DNA of 64,000 nucleotides from Mycolicibacterium austroafricanum (GCF_902705885.1 NZ_CACSIP010000076.1:102305-166304); one strand, 5' to 3'. Shown: positions 51,597 through 60,568, counted from the stretch's first letter. A program made the numbers and translations. Notes: generated from the letters alone by a model not told the origin.

Positions 51597-53864
51597 TCAC
51601 CTGCTCTGTCTGGCTGTCATTGTAGGTCCGCGTCCGGCTGCTTCGCTGAAGCCGAGACGGTTGTGCACCCCGCGCAGCCAGTGCGGCGCCCACCAGTTCC
51701 ACGCCCCCATCAGGTGCATGAATGCGGGCACCAGCACCATCCGCACCAACGTGGCGTCCACGAGAACGGCCAGCGTCAGGCCGAGGCCGAACATCTGCAG
51801 AACCGACACGTTGGCCGCGATCAGCGCAGCGAACGAGATCGACATGATCAACGCGGCGGCGGTGATGACGCGTCCGGTGTACGCGATGCCCAGCGCCACC
51901 GCTTCGTCGTTGCCGGGTTGGCTTGGGTCGAGCCAGAATTCGCGGATCCGGGAGATGAGGAACACCTCGTAGTCCATCGAGAGTCCGAACGCGACACAGA
52001 ACAGCAGCACCGGCATGTTCGCGACGAGCGTGCCGGTGGGGGTGCTGCCGAGCCCGGACAGATTACCGTCCTGGAAGATCCACACCAGGGCGCCGAACGC
52101 CGCGGTGAGCGAAAGGATGTTGAGTAGCAACGCCTTCAGCGGCACCACGACGCTGCCGGTCAGCAGGAACAGCAGCGCGAACATGATCACCGCGATGACC
52201 CCGAGCACCACCGGCAGCGTGGAGGTGATGGCAGCGACGCTGTCGCGGTTGATCTGGGCGGTGCCGGTCATCTCCACTGCGCGGCCGCCCGGACCCGCGA
52301 TGGCGTGCAACCGGTCGAGTTGCGCCTCGGAGTCTTCGGAGAACAGCGGCGCGGTGCTGGCGACGGTGAGGAACACACTGCCCTGATTCTGACCGGCCGG
52401 CGCGGACGGGGGGCCCACCCGATCTCCGTCGACGAACGTGCCGGTGGGTGCGGACACGGCGGGGACGTCGGGCACCCGGGACAGGTCGGCGGCATAGGTG
52501 GACAGGTCGGCCGGCGCGAGACCGTCGGCGTCGGGCACCACGATCGTCACGGCGGTGTCGGAGTTCTGTGCGAAGTCGCGGCGCAACTGGTCGCCGACCT
52601 GATGCGCCGACGCGGATTGCGGCAGTACCCGGTCGTCGGGGAATCCCCACCGCACCCCGAGGAACGGCGCACCCAGCACCAGCAGCAGGACGACGACGAG
52701 GAGGCCGAGCGGCAGCGCCCGCCGCATCACCGCCTTGGCGCAGCGGTACCAGAAGCGACGTTGCACCGGGACAGGCCGGGGCGCAGGCCTGCGAAGGATC
52801 TTGCGCGCGAGCCGACGCACATCCAGGGAGTCCAGTCGGTCGCCGAGCACCACCAACGCGGCCGGGGTGACGATCACCGCGGCAGCGGCGGCGAAAGCGA
52901 CCGTGGCTACTCCGGCATAGGCGAACGACTTGAGGAAGTGCATCGGGAACAGCACCATTGCCGCCATCGACAGCGCCACGGTGATCGCCGAGAAGATGAC
53001 GGTGCGACCGGCGGTGGTCATGGTGCGGGTGAGGGCCTCGGTGCGATCGGTGCCCGCTGCGAGTTCGTCCCGGTAACGACTCAGGATCAGCAGCGTGTAG
53101 TCGATCGCCAGCGCCAGGCCCATCGCCGTGGCGAGGTTCAGCGCGAAGATCGAGACGTCGGTGCCGAAGGTCACCAGCCTGAGCACGGCCAGCGCCCCGA
53201 TGATCGCCATCACGCCGATCGCGACCGGCAGCGCGGCGGCCAGCAGCCCGCCGAACACCCAGACGAGCACCAGGAAGATCAGCGGGATGGCCAGCGATTC
53301 CATCAACAGCAGGTCGCGCTGGGACTGCTCGGTGATCTGGACGTTGACCATGGCGGTCCCGCCGGTGCGTACCGTCACGCCATCGGCGCTGCCAGCGTCG
53401 CGGGTGACCTCCTCGGAGATCTCCTCGGCATAGATCTGCTGCTGGGCTTCGGTGCCGGTGATGCCGGCGATGATCAGCCCGGCAGTGCGGTCGTCGCTGA
53501 CCAGGTCGGCGGCCGCGGCGGGCGGCGAGGACCAGGGCGAGGAGACGTCGGCGACGTGCGGGTTGTCGCCGAGCTGGTCGACGATGCGGGCGCCGGCCTC
53601 GCGGGCGGCGGGGCTGTCGATGCCGTCGGGGGACGAGACGACGACGAGCATCTGCACATCACCCCGGCCGAACTTCTCGGTGAGAACCTGCGCGGCGCGG
53701 GTGGATTCGGAGTTCGGATCCTGAAACCCACTGGGGGACAGGTCCTTGGCGACGGGCACCCCGAATACCCCTAGGGCAACCGTCAATAGCGCCGCAGCGA
53801 GCAGGATGCGGCGCGGCGCGGCGATAGCCAGCGAAGCGAGTCGGTTCAGCAGCGGAGCCTCCAT
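51597..53864 (-). CDS. MMPL/RND-family exporter
   Basis: 755 residues. Two halves, each with a membrane helix, a large outer loop and a five-helix bundle, 12 helices in all. Proton-relay motifs ALAIDYTLLILSRYRDE in the first half and SMDYEVFLISRIREF in the second. MMPL proteins export lipids in mycobacteria. As the first gene of the PKS cluster it is the likely exporter of the polyketide lipid (inference from coupling). Confidence 0.9.
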   Translation of the reverse strand: MEAPLLNRLASLAIAAPRRILLAAALLTVALGVFGVPVAKDLSPSGFQDPNSESTRAAQVLTEKFGRGDVQMLVVVSSPDGIDSPAAREAGARIVDQLGDNPHVADVSSPWSSPPAAAADLVSDDRTAGLIIAGITGTEAQQQIYAEEISEEVTRDAGSADGVTVRTGGTAMVNVQITEQSQRDLLLMESLAIPLIFLVLVWVFGGLLAAALPVAIGVMAIIGALAVLRLVTFGTDVSIFALNLATAMGLALAIDYTLLILSRYRDELAAGTDRTEALTRTMTTAGRTVIFSAITVALSMAAMVLFPMHFLKSFAYAGVATVAFAAAAAVIVTPAALVVLGDRLDSLDVRRLARKILRRPAPRPVPVQRRFWYRCAKAVMRRALPLGLLVVVLLLVLGAPFLGVRWGFPDDRVLPQSASAHQVGDQLRRDFAQNSDTAVTIVVPDADGLAPADLSTYAADLSRVPDVPAVSAPTGTFVDGDRVGPPSAPAGQNQGSVFLTVASTAPLFSEDSEAQLDRLHAIAGPGGRAVEMTGTAQINRDSVAAITSTLPVVLGVIAVIMFALLFLLTGSVVVPLKALLLNILSLTAAFGALVWIFQDGNLSGLGSTPTGTLVANMPVLLFCVAFGLSMDYEVFLISRIREFWLDPSQPGNDEAVALGIAYTGRVITAAALIMSISFAALIAANVSVLQMFGLGLTLAVLVDATLVRMVLVPAFMHLMGAWNWWAPHWLRGVHNRLGFSEAAGRGPTMTARQSR

Positions 53865-53947
53865 CGTCAGGAAAGGCGCCTAACCGTACGACACGAAGGA
53901 CAATGCGTGGGGGTTCACACATCTGTCACATCCGGCGCCGGCCCCGG

Positions 53948-54682
53948 CTACCGGAACTCGAAGTGCTGGTAGTCCAGCGGGGTGCGCCAGTGACCGCCCC
54001 ACCGCCAGCCCCGGTCGGTGAATGCGCGCACCGCGGGGTCGCCGTCGTGCAGCATCCCGGGATCGATCCGCGATCGGTCGACGTACAGCCCGGCGTTGGC
54101 GGGCTGATAGTCGCCGCGACTGTCGACGTAGGGGTTCAGCCGGGGGTTGATGTCCACCGCCCGGCCATAGGCGTGCAGTGACCAGCTTCCGGTGCCGGGG
54201 ATGTCCCTGCAGTTGAACGCCGAGGTGTTGTTGTCGCGCATCGACAGCTCGTCATCGGCGCCCGGGTAGAGGTCGACGGTGTGCATTCGCTCGATGGGGA
54301 ACCGCAGCCGGTACAACTGGTCGAAGATCGCGATGAGCTCGGCTGTCAGGTCCTGGTGCACCACCAGCCGGCCGCGGTGGGGCTGCTCGTCGAACCCCCA
54401 GTAGTCGAGATCGACGGCCCGCAGCGCTTCCGGCGGCAGCGGGCAGCCCGGACGCCACGTCGTGGCCAGGTCGGCCGCGGTGACCGGGTGCACCGTCGCG
54501 GGCGCCGGCTGCTGCGGCGGTGGTGCCGTCGGCTCGGGGGCGACCGGCGTCGCCGGCTCGGGGGCGAGCGTCGTCGGTGACGTCGATGACGGGGCCGCCT
54601 CCGGAGTGGGGTCAGGCGCCGGGGCGCACTGCACCAGCGCGGCCGCCACGGCGGTCAGCGCGGCCAGCCTCGCGATCGTCAC
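53948..54682 (-). CDS. M15-family D,D/L,D-carboxypeptidase-like lipoprotein
   Basis: 244 residues. N-terminal secretion signal with C19 in ALVQCAP; the Gln before the cysteine is atypical for a lipobox, so lipidation is uncertain. A Pro/Ala/Thr-rich linker (about 22-65) follows. The peptidase part has zinc ligands in SLHAYGRAVDIN (H, D) and YQHFEFR (H). This is the VanY/M15 group that trims peptidoglycan stems. Probably acts on the outer face of the membrane. Confidence 0.85.
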   Translation of the reverse strand: MTIARLAALTAVAAALVQCAPAPDPTPEAAPSSTSPTTLAPEPATPVAPEPTAPPPQQPAPATVHPVTAADLATTWRPGCPLPPEALRAVDLDYWGFDEQPHRGRLVVHQDLTAELIAIFDQLYRLRFPIERMHTVDLYPGADDELSMRDNNTSAFNCRDIPGTGSWSLHAYGRAVDINPRLNPYVDSRGDYQPANAGLYVDRSRIDPGMLHDGDPAVRAFTDRGWRWGGHWRTPLDYQHFEFR

Positions 54683-54714
54683 CGATACCCAAGGTACCGA
54701 AGCCGCAGCTACGG

Positions 54715-54727
54715 TTAGCCACCCTAA
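54715..54727. promoter_or_regulatory. TTAG-N5-CTAA inverted motif, second occurrence
   Basis: TTAGCCACCCTAA, just upstream of the M15 gene's start (divergent region with the small membrane gene). Same geometry as 37477-37489; both are upstream of exported-protein genes. Confidence 0.3.
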
Positions 54728-54841
54728 TCAGTTCTCGTGGTTCAGCTTTCGTCCGCGGCGCCAGGTCACAACCTCACGGCTAAACTGTGATGCGCACCAT
54801 TACCGGGTTATATTGTGTTCGCAGTCACAGAGAGGACGGTC

Positions 54842-55063
54842 ATGGTCGGAGTGGGCGAGGGCGCAACAGTCCCCCAAGAGGTCGAACCGCGACGTGCTGT
54901 ACGCGCATCCAGCCAGGTCAACTGGGCGGTCATGGTCCTGATGATCGCCATCCTGATCGCGGCGGTGGCCGGCGTCTTCGTCGCGCTGTCCAGCGGTATG
55001 CCGAACGTCGCGATCCTGATCGCACTGGTCACCGGCGCCGTCTTCGCCGGCGTGGCCTGCTGA
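54842..55063 (+). CDS. Small membrane protein
   Basis: 73 residues from ATG 54842 with AGAGAGG upstream and a TATATT-like -10 near 54809. Two hydrophobic helices (NWAVMVLMIAILIAAVAGVFVAL and NVAILIALVTGAVFAGVAC) after a charged N-terminus. Not recognised; hydrophobic doublet suggests a membrane regulator or structural peptide. Confidence 0.65.
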   Translation: MVGVGEGATVPQEVEPRRAVRASSQVNWAVMVLMIAILIAAVAGVFVALSSGMPNVAILIALVTGAVFAGVAC

Positions 55064-55071
55064 GGCCCGCC

Positions 55072-56124
55072 TCAGCTCAGCTCTGCCACCAGCGCGGCGG
55101 TGACCTGCTCGGTCGACGCGGTGCCTCCGAGATCCGCGGTCCGGGTGCTCGGGTCGGCGAGGGTCGCTTCCATCGCCGCGATCACGTCGTCGGCAGCGGC
55201 GGTGTGACCCAGATGCGACAACATCAACGCCGCTGACCACACGGCTCCGACTGGGTTGGCGATGCCGCGCCCGGCGATGTCGGGGGCCGAACCGTGCACC
55301 GGCTCGAACATCGACGGGTGCTTCTTGGTCGGGTCCAGGTTCGCCGACGGTGCGATGCCGATCGACCCGGCGACCGCGGCTGCCAGGTCGGAGAGGATGT
55401 CGCCGAACAGGTTCGAACCCACCACCACGTCGAACCGCTGCGGTTGCAGCACGAACTTCGCCGCCAACGCGTCGATGTGCTCACTGTCCCACTGCACCTG
55501 CGGATGGTCGGCGGCCCGCTCGGCGACGATCTCATCCCAGAACGGCAGCGTGTGCACGATTCCGTTCGATTTGGTGGCCGAGGTGACGTAATTGCGCCGG
55601 GTCCGGGCGAGCTCGAACGCGTAGTCGGCGATGCGGCTCACCCCGGCGCGGGTGAACACCGATTCCTGTACGGCCAGCTCTTCGGGCAGGCCGCGATTCA
55701 TCCGACCGCCGATCTCGCTGTACTCCCCCTCGACGTTCTCCCGGACGACGACAAAATCGATGTCGGCGTTCGATCGCAGCGGACCCGTCACGCCGGGGAA
55801 CAGCCGGATCGGCCGCAGGTTGACGTACTGCCGGAAGGCCCTGCGGATCGGGATCAGCAGACCCCACAACGACACATGGTCGGGGACCCCGGGCCAGCCC
55901 ACCGCGCCCAGCAGGATCGCGTCGAACCGGCCCAACGTCTCCAGCCCGTCGTCGGGCATCATCGAGCCGACCTCGACGTAGCGCTCACATGACCAGTCGA
56001 ATTCGGTGTAGCGCAGGTCGATTTCGTGTCGGGCCGCCACGGCGTCGAGGACCGCTCGAGCCGAGGCGGTCACCTCGCCGCCGATACCGTCGCCGGGGAT
56101 GACGGCGATCTTCTGAGGGTTCAT
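55072..56124 (-). CDS. Tartrate/isopropylmalate-type dehydrogenase
   Basis: 350 residues, beta-decarboxylating dehydrogenase family. IPGDGIGGEVTASARAVLDAV at the start, LGAVGWPGVPDHVSLWGLLIPIRRAFRQYVNLRPIRL and ENVEGEYSEIGGRM in the middle, and the NAD-site MFEPVHGSAPDIAGRGIANPVG. The DHVSLWGLLIPIR part is characteristic of tartrate dehydrogenase/decarboxylase members. Uses NAD and Mg/Mn on tartrate or a related C4 acid. It is the last gene of the cupin-Tdm-Tmm set, 84 bases behind tmm, so its link to amine metabolism is uncertain. Confidence 0.85.
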   Translation of the reverse strand: MNPQKIAVIPGDGIGGEVTASARAVLDAVAARHEIDLRYTEFDWSCERYVEVGSMMPDDGLETLGRFDAILLGAVGWPGVPDHVSLWGLLIPIRRAFRQYVNLRPIRLFPGVTGPLRSNADIDFVVVRENVEGEYSEIGGRMNRGLPEELAVQESVFTRAGVSRIADYAFELARTRRNYVTSATKSNGIVHTLPFWDEIVAERAADHPQVQWDSEHIDALAAKFVLQPQRFDVVVGSNLFGDILSDLAAAVAGSIGIAPSANLDPTKKHPSMFEPVHGSAPDIAGRGIANPVGAVWSAALMLSHLGHTAAADDVIAAMEATLADPSTRTADLGGTASTEQVTAALVAELS

Positions 56125-56208
56125 GCGCCCGTCCCCGCTGCGCCGATCATTGTCGTGTTCTGGACCACCCCTGCACCGTAGACGATCGCGTTTGCGGACG
56201 CGGCGGAG

Positions 56209-57546
56209 TCAGTGGTGCAGGAACCGCGCCAGGCTGTCGTCGAGCTCGTCCCACCACGTGGTGTGCGGCGCGGGGCCGACGGTGCCGGTGCACGGCGACG
56301 CGAAGCAACGATCGCGGTAGCCGGTGATGCTGGCGTCCTTGTCGTGCTCCCAGTCGACGAAGTGCCGGCGGACCAGGTCGATGTCGAACGCCGGGTAGTC
56401 GGTCATCGTCATCAGGTCGCGGACGTAGTCGGTCTGGAAGTCGATCTGGTCCATCACCCCGGCCACGTCGGCGTACCTGGCCCGCCAGTCGCCGATGTCG
56501 GCGTCCATCACTTCCCGGTCGGGCACCTCGACCCGGCCCAGTACCACGTCGCGGGCCAGGAAAGCTTGGGCGTCGAACATGTTGAACGTGTAGTACTGAT
56601 CCTGCATACCCAGGTACATCAGCTTCGGGTTGGCCGTCCAGACCACGCCCTTGTAGAGCCGTTCGGGATAGAGGTTGTTGGTGGTCGACAGCCGCAGCTC
56701 CGGGTCGATGAACGGGAAGTGGTGCTGGTAGCCGGTGCACAGGATGATGGCGTCGACGCTGCGGCCGGTGCCGTCGGCGAAGTGTGCGGTGCGGCCTTGG
56801 AGGTGTTGCAGCGCCGGGACCTCGGAGATGCCTTCGGGCCAGCCGAAACCCATCGGGGTGGTGCGGTAGGAGATGGTGACCGACCGGGCGCCGTACTTGC
56901 GCGATTGCAGGGCGATGTCCTCGGCGGAGTAGCTGCTCCCGAGGATCAGCAGATCCTTGCCGGCGAACTCGACGGCGTCGCGGAAGTCGTGTGAGTGCAG
57001 GATGCGTCCCGGAAAGTGCTCGAAACCAGGGTATTCGGGCACGTTGGGAGTGGAGAAGTGGCCGGTCGCGACGATGACGTGGTCGAAGGCCTCGGTGCGC
57101 AGTCGACGGTCGTCATATGACTCGACGGTGACCTCGAACGCCTGGCTGTCGTCGTCGAACGTGATATCGCGGACGGCGGTGTCGAAGTGGATGAACTGGC
57201 GCACATTGCTCTTCTTGGCGCGGCCGACGATGTAGTCGAACAGCACCTCGCGGGGCGGGAACGACGGGATCGGGCCGCCGAAGTGCTCGTCGAAGGGGTA
57301 GTCGGCGAACTCCAGGCACTCCTTGGGCCCGTTGGACCACAGGTAGCGATACATGCTGCCGTGCACCGGATCCCCGTGCGCGTCCAGGCCGGTGCGCCAG
57401 GTGTAGTTCCACAACCCGCCCCAGTCGCTCTGCTTCTCGAAGCACACCACCTCGCCGACATCGGCGCCGTCGAGTCGGGCCTGCTCGAACGCGTGCAGCT
57501 GTGCCAGACCGCAGGGGCCTGCGCCGATGATGGCCGTTCGGGACAT
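56209..57546 (-). CDS. tmm: Flavin monooxygenase of the trimethylamine monooxygenase type
   Basis: 445 residues from ATG 57546, with GAGGAG at ideal spacing; a GTG at 57567 is the alternative. FAD motif IIGAGPCGLAQLHAFEQARL, the FMO-type FPGRILHSHDF fingerprint, and NADPH motif LILGSSYSAEDIALQS. WNYTWRTGLDAHGDPVHGSM and YLWSNGPKECLEFADYPF follow the pattern of bacterial Tmm, which oxidises trimethylamine to its N-oxide. It follows the Tdm-like gene by 17 bases, and the pairing supports the assignment. Substrate specificity is inferred, not shown. Confidence 0.75.
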   Translation of the reverse strand: MSRTAIIGAGPCGLAQLHAFEQARLDGADVGEVVCFEKQSDWGGLWNYTWRTGLDAHGDPVHGSMYRYLWSNGPKECLEFADYPFDEHFGGPIPSFPPREVLFDYIVGRAKKSNVRQFIHFDTAVRDITFDDDSQAFEVTVESYDDRRLRTEAFDHVIVATGHFSTPNVPEYPGFEHFPGRILHSHDFRDAVEFAGKDLLILGSSYSAEDIALQSRKYGARSVTISYRTTPMGFGWPEGISEVPALQHLQGRTAHFADGTGRSVDAIILCTGYQHHFPFIDPELRLSTTNNLYPERLYKGVVWTANPKLMYLGMQDQYYTFNMFDAQAFLARDVVLGRVEVPDREVMDADIGDWRARYADVAGVMDQIDFQTDYVRDLMTMTDYPAFDIDLVRRHFVDWEHDKDASITGYRDRCFASPCTGTVGPAPHTTWWDELDDSLARFLHH

Positions 57547-57563
57547 GGGATTCTCCTCGGTGC

Positions 57564-59855
57564 TCACGCGCGCGGACGGGACTTTTCGGGGTCATAGAAC
57601 GGGATGGCGGTGACGGTGGCCGGCAGCCTCTTGCGGTGGCCGTCGAGCTTGCCGACTTCCACCCGGGTGCCCGGCTCGACGTGTTGAACGGCGATGCGGC
57701 ACAACGCGATACTCGCGCCGAGTAGCGGCGAACGGACACCGCTGGTGACCACGCCGACCTGCGCACGGCCGATGTGCACGCAGTCGCCGTGGGCGGCGAC
57801 CTCGTTGCCGTCGAGACGGAGGCCGACCAGCGCGCGCTGCGGGTGCGCCTTGCGTTCGGTCAGCGCGGCGCGGCCGACAAAATCGTCGGTCTTGGTCTTC
57901 AGCGGGACGGTGAATCCGATGCCGGCTTCGAACGGGTCGGTCTGATCGTCGAACTCGTGGCCCGCGGCCACCAAACCGGACTCGACCCGCAGCAGTTCGA
58001 GGGCGTCGAGGCCGAGTGGCGCCAGGCCGTAGGATTCGCCGGCGTTCCACACGGTGTCCCACAGCGCCCCGGCGTCATCGGGGTGCACCCACAGCTCGTA
58101 ACCGAGTTCCCCGGAGTACCCGGTCCGCGACACCAGCAGCGGAAGTCCGTCGGGACCCCCGAGACGCCCGATCAGGAAGCGGAACCACCCCAGGTCGCGC
58201 AGTGCCGGCTGGCCGGGTGGACTCCAGACCACCCCGGCGAGCAGGTCTCTGCTGGCCGGGCCCTGGACCGCGATGTTGTGCATCTGGTCGGTGGAGTCCT
58301 TGATCCAGACCTGGTGCAGCCCTGATTTCTCCGCCTGGGTGCGCAGCCAGATCCCGTCGTAGGGATCGCCGCCGATGAAGCGGAAGTTGTTGTCCCCGAG
58401 GCGCAGCACGGTGCAGTCGTCGACAACCCCGCCGGTCTCGGTGCACATGGCCGAGTACACGACCTGGCCGCGGGCGAGTCGGCGGATGTCCCGCGTGAGC
58501 GTGGTCTGCAGCAGGGTCTCGGCGTCCGGGCCGAGCACCTCGAACTTGCGCAGAGCCGACAGGTCCATCACCGCCACCCGTTCGCGGCAGGCCCAGTACT
58601 CCTGATGCGCGCCGAAGTTGTCGAACGCGGTGGGCAGCCAGTAGCCCCGATACTCGGTGAACTGTTTTGTCAGCGTCTCCGTTCGGGACGCGAACGCCGT
58701 GGGTTTGGTCAGCACCGGCTCGGCGTCCGGGGTCAGCCGGTGTCCCACCGCCACGGAGAACCTCCTGGTCGAGTCGTAGACGCGCACGTGGATGTCGGTG
58801 GGGGTCCAGCCGTTGGCGGGATCGATGTCATCGGGACAGGCCGACGACGCGCACACCAGGTCCGTGCATGCCCGCAGCAGCACGTAGTCACCGGCGCGTG
58901 ACCACGGCTCGTCGGAGATCAACTGGTGGTGGGCGTCGAATGCGGTGTTGTAGAACAGGTTCAGTGCCGGCCAGCCCGGGCGGGCGGCAACCCCGAAGCG
59001 TGAGAGCGTGGCGTTGAAGTTGTCGGTGCAGTTGACGTGGCCGGGATATCCCAGGTCGGCGTAGTACTTCGCGGTGCAGGCCAGCGCGAAGGTGTCGTGG
59101 CGTCCCACGGTGTCGCGCACCACCTCGACGAGCGGGCGGGCGCGGTTGTCGTAGAACCTGCCGAACAGTCCCGGTCGCGGGTACGCGGCACCGGCGATCG
59201 TGCGGGTGGTGGTGGCGTCGAGGCCGCACTCGGCGCCGTCGCCGAGTGCGTCGGCGTCGAACGCCAGGAAGTCCGAACACTGCCGTCCCGCCACGTCGAT
59301 GATCTGGACGAACTGGCCGGCGCGCACCTGGTAGGACGACGCGGTGGCGGCGTCGATACGCATGTCCCACAGCGGTTCAGCCAGCGGCTCGGGAAGCTCG
59401 GGGTCAGCCGGGCGCGACGGGTCGGCGCGGTGCACCTCGACGAGCACCTCCGAGGGCGGGTTCGGGTCGGTTCCCGACAGGCACATCGGCACGGCCGGCG
59501 CGGCGATCAGCACCACCGCGTCGTCATCGACGGTGAAGCCCGCCCGGGCACCCGCGGGCGAGCTGTCACCGAACAACCGAAGGGCCGCCGCGTCATGCTG
59601 GTCGATCTGGTGGGTGGCCAGCATCGTCAGGATCCGCCCGGCGGCGTAGCCGTTTTCGTCCGGGCCGGCGACCAGGCGGCGCAGCACCGTGGCGGCGGCG
59701 TCGGGCCGCGCGTCCACCACCGCCCGGGGGTCGGCGGCGAGGACCGTCAACTCGGCCGGCTGACGTCCGTGGCGATCGACGACCACGAGCCGGTCACCGC
59801 CGGCCACCGTCACCGCGGTGACCGAACCCGGAGCGACGCGGAAGCGTTCGACCAT
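57564..59855 (-). CDS. tdm: TMAO demethylase-like fusion (DUF1989 + GcvT)
   Basis: 763 residues. Residues about 1-130 are a degenerate DUF1989-like unit (VAPGSVTAVTVAGGDRLVVV). About 145-350 is the complete one (VRAGQFVQIIDVAGRQCSDFLAF; ACTAKYYADLGYPGHVNCTD; CTDLVCASSACPDD), with the cysteine set expected for metal binding. About 370-760 is an aminomethyltransferase/GcvT folate domain (AVMDLSALRKFEVLGPDAE; SRTGYSGELGYELWVH). This DUF1989-GcvT fusion is the domain order of trimethylamine-N-oxide demethylase, which splits TMAO to dimethylamine and formaldehyde, the latter taken by folate. Dimethylglycine-type enzymes are the alternative. Confidence 0.75.
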   Translation of the reverse strand: MVERFRVAPGSVTAVTVAGGDRLVVVDRHGRQPAELTVLAADPRAVVDARPDAAATVLRRLVAGPDENGYAAGRILTMLATHQIDQHDAAALRLFGDSSPAGARAGFTVDDDAVVLIAAPAVPMCLSGTDPNPPSEVLVEVHRADPSRPADPELPEPLAEPLWDMRIDAATASSYQVRAGQFVQIIDVAGRQCSDFLAFDADALGDGAECGLDATTTRTIAGAAYPRPGLFGRFYDNRARPLVEVVRDTVGRHDTFALACTAKYYADLGYPGHVNCTDNFNATLSRFGVAARPGWPALNLFYNTAFDAHHQLISDEPWSRAGDYVLLRACTDLVCASSACPDDIDPANGWTPTDIHVRVYDSTRRFSVAVGHRLTPDAEPVLTKPTAFASRTETLTKQFTEYRGYWLPTAFDNFGAHQEYWACRERVAVMDLSALRKFEVLGPDAETLLQTTLTRDIRRLARGQVVYSAMCTETGGVVDDCTVLRLGDNNFRFIGGDPYDGIWLRTQAEKSGLHQVWIKDSTDQMHNIAVQGPASRDLLAGVVWSPPGQPALRDLGWFRFLIGRLGGPDGLPLLVSRTGYSGELGYELWVHPDDAGALWDTVWNAGESYGLAPLGLDALELLRVESGLVAAGHEFDDQTDPFEAGIGFTVPLKTKTDDFVGRAALTERKAHPQRALVGLRLDGNEVAAHGDCVHIGRAQVGVVTSGVRSPLLGASIALCRIAVQHVEPGTRVEVGKLDGHRKRLPATVTAIPFYDPEKSRPRA

Positions 59856-59860
59856 GTTGT

Positions 59861-59899
59861 CCTACGACGTTGTTCTACGACGTTGTTCTACGACGTGGT
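59861..59899. repeat. Three tandem 13-base repeats before tdm
   Basis: CCTACGACGTTGT, TCTACGACGTTGT and TCTACGACGTGGT stand head to tail, filling the spacer between the cupin stop and the Tdm-like ATG. The tdm ribosome site would lie in or beside the repeat. Confidence 0.85.
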
Positions 59900-60273
59900 C
59901 ACGGAGCGAAGGAGCGGTAGCCGACGTAGAACGCCAGCGCCCGATCCGGGGTCGAGAACAGGATGCGGGAGCCCTTCGGGAAGAAGATGGCGTCCGTTGC
60001 TTTGGCGATCTGCACCTGGCCGGTGTCCGGGTTCTCCAGGCGGAACTCGCCTTCCAGCACGACCTTCATCTCGTCGTAGTCGTAGTAGTAGTCCAGCGGG
60101 GCATCGGTGTTGCGCAATTCGAAGTAGCCCGAGCACATCGGCACGCCACCCGGGTTGGCGTAGACATCGTCGATGAAGCCCTCGGTACCCGGATACTGCT
60201 CCAACGGCATCCGTGGCAGCGACTGCCAGAAGCCGGATGTCACCAGGAAGGGCGGTGCGGCGGTACTCGTCAT
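59899..60273 (-). CDS. Cupin-domain protein upstream of Tdm
   Basis: 124 residues, a single cupin barrel of the EutQ/ureidoglycine-hydrolase-like type: YYYDYDEMKVVLEGEFRLENPDTGQVQIAKATDAIFFPKGSRILFSTPDRALAFYVGYR. The usual first-motif histidines are mostly replaced (YDYDEMKVVLEG), so metal binding is uncertain. First gene of the cupin-tdm-tmm-dehydrogenase set. ATG 60273, with a palindrome 46 bases upstream. Could bind the amine substrate or act as an accessory factor (inference). Confidence 0.75.
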   Translation of the reverse strand: MTSTAAPPFLVTSGFWQSLPRMPLEQYPGTEGFIDDVYANPGGVPMCSGYFELRNTDAPLDYYYDYDEMKVVLEGEFRLENPDTGQVQIAKATDAIFFPKGSRILFSTPDRALAFYVGYRSFAP

Positions 60274-60318
60274 GGGGCCTCCAGCTGATCTCTCGTATGA
60301 AACAGAGTCTGATGAGAG

Positions 60319-60337
60319 GAAACCATGTGTGGGTTTC
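60319..60337. promoter_or_regulatory. Operator-like palindrome before the cupin-tdm operon
   Basis: GAAACC-ATGTGTG-GGTTTC, perfect 6-7-6 inverted repeat, ending 46 bases upstream of the cupin ATG. Likely binding site for a regulator that is not encoded nearby. Confidence 0.5.
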
Positions 60338-60405
60338 GGGAAGATTACTCTTCGTAGCCACGAGGTATCGCTTGGCCCCAGGGTGGCAGTCTCGCCCCCC
60401 CTTTT

Positions 60406-60560
60406 CCGCGAAATATCATTCCGGGCTGTGAACAGGTGGCCGATCGCAGCCGTGGCTTCACGCTGGTGGTTGATTCGCACCGAGCCGCCCCCATGGCCAC
60501 CAGAGTGAAGCGAGGGTCGTGATTCGAGTGAAATTCGCAGCCCGGAATGATATTTCGCGG
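60406..60560. repeat. 155-base inverted pair of family 3 units
   Basis: Both ends are the same 20 bases (CCGCGAAATATCATTCCGGG and its reverse complement), with further symmetry inward to about 60470 and 60500 (GTGGCTTCACGCTGGTGG against CCACCAGAGTGAAGC). The central ~35 bases are unpaired. It lies between the flippase stop (60569) and the cupin gene. Confidence 0.9.
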
Positions 60561-60568
60561 CAGGGGCG

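Noticed and set aside
54715..54727. IdeR iron box
   Set aside because: The halves match, but the spacing is one base short of the 19-base consensus, so only the bare inverted motif is reported.
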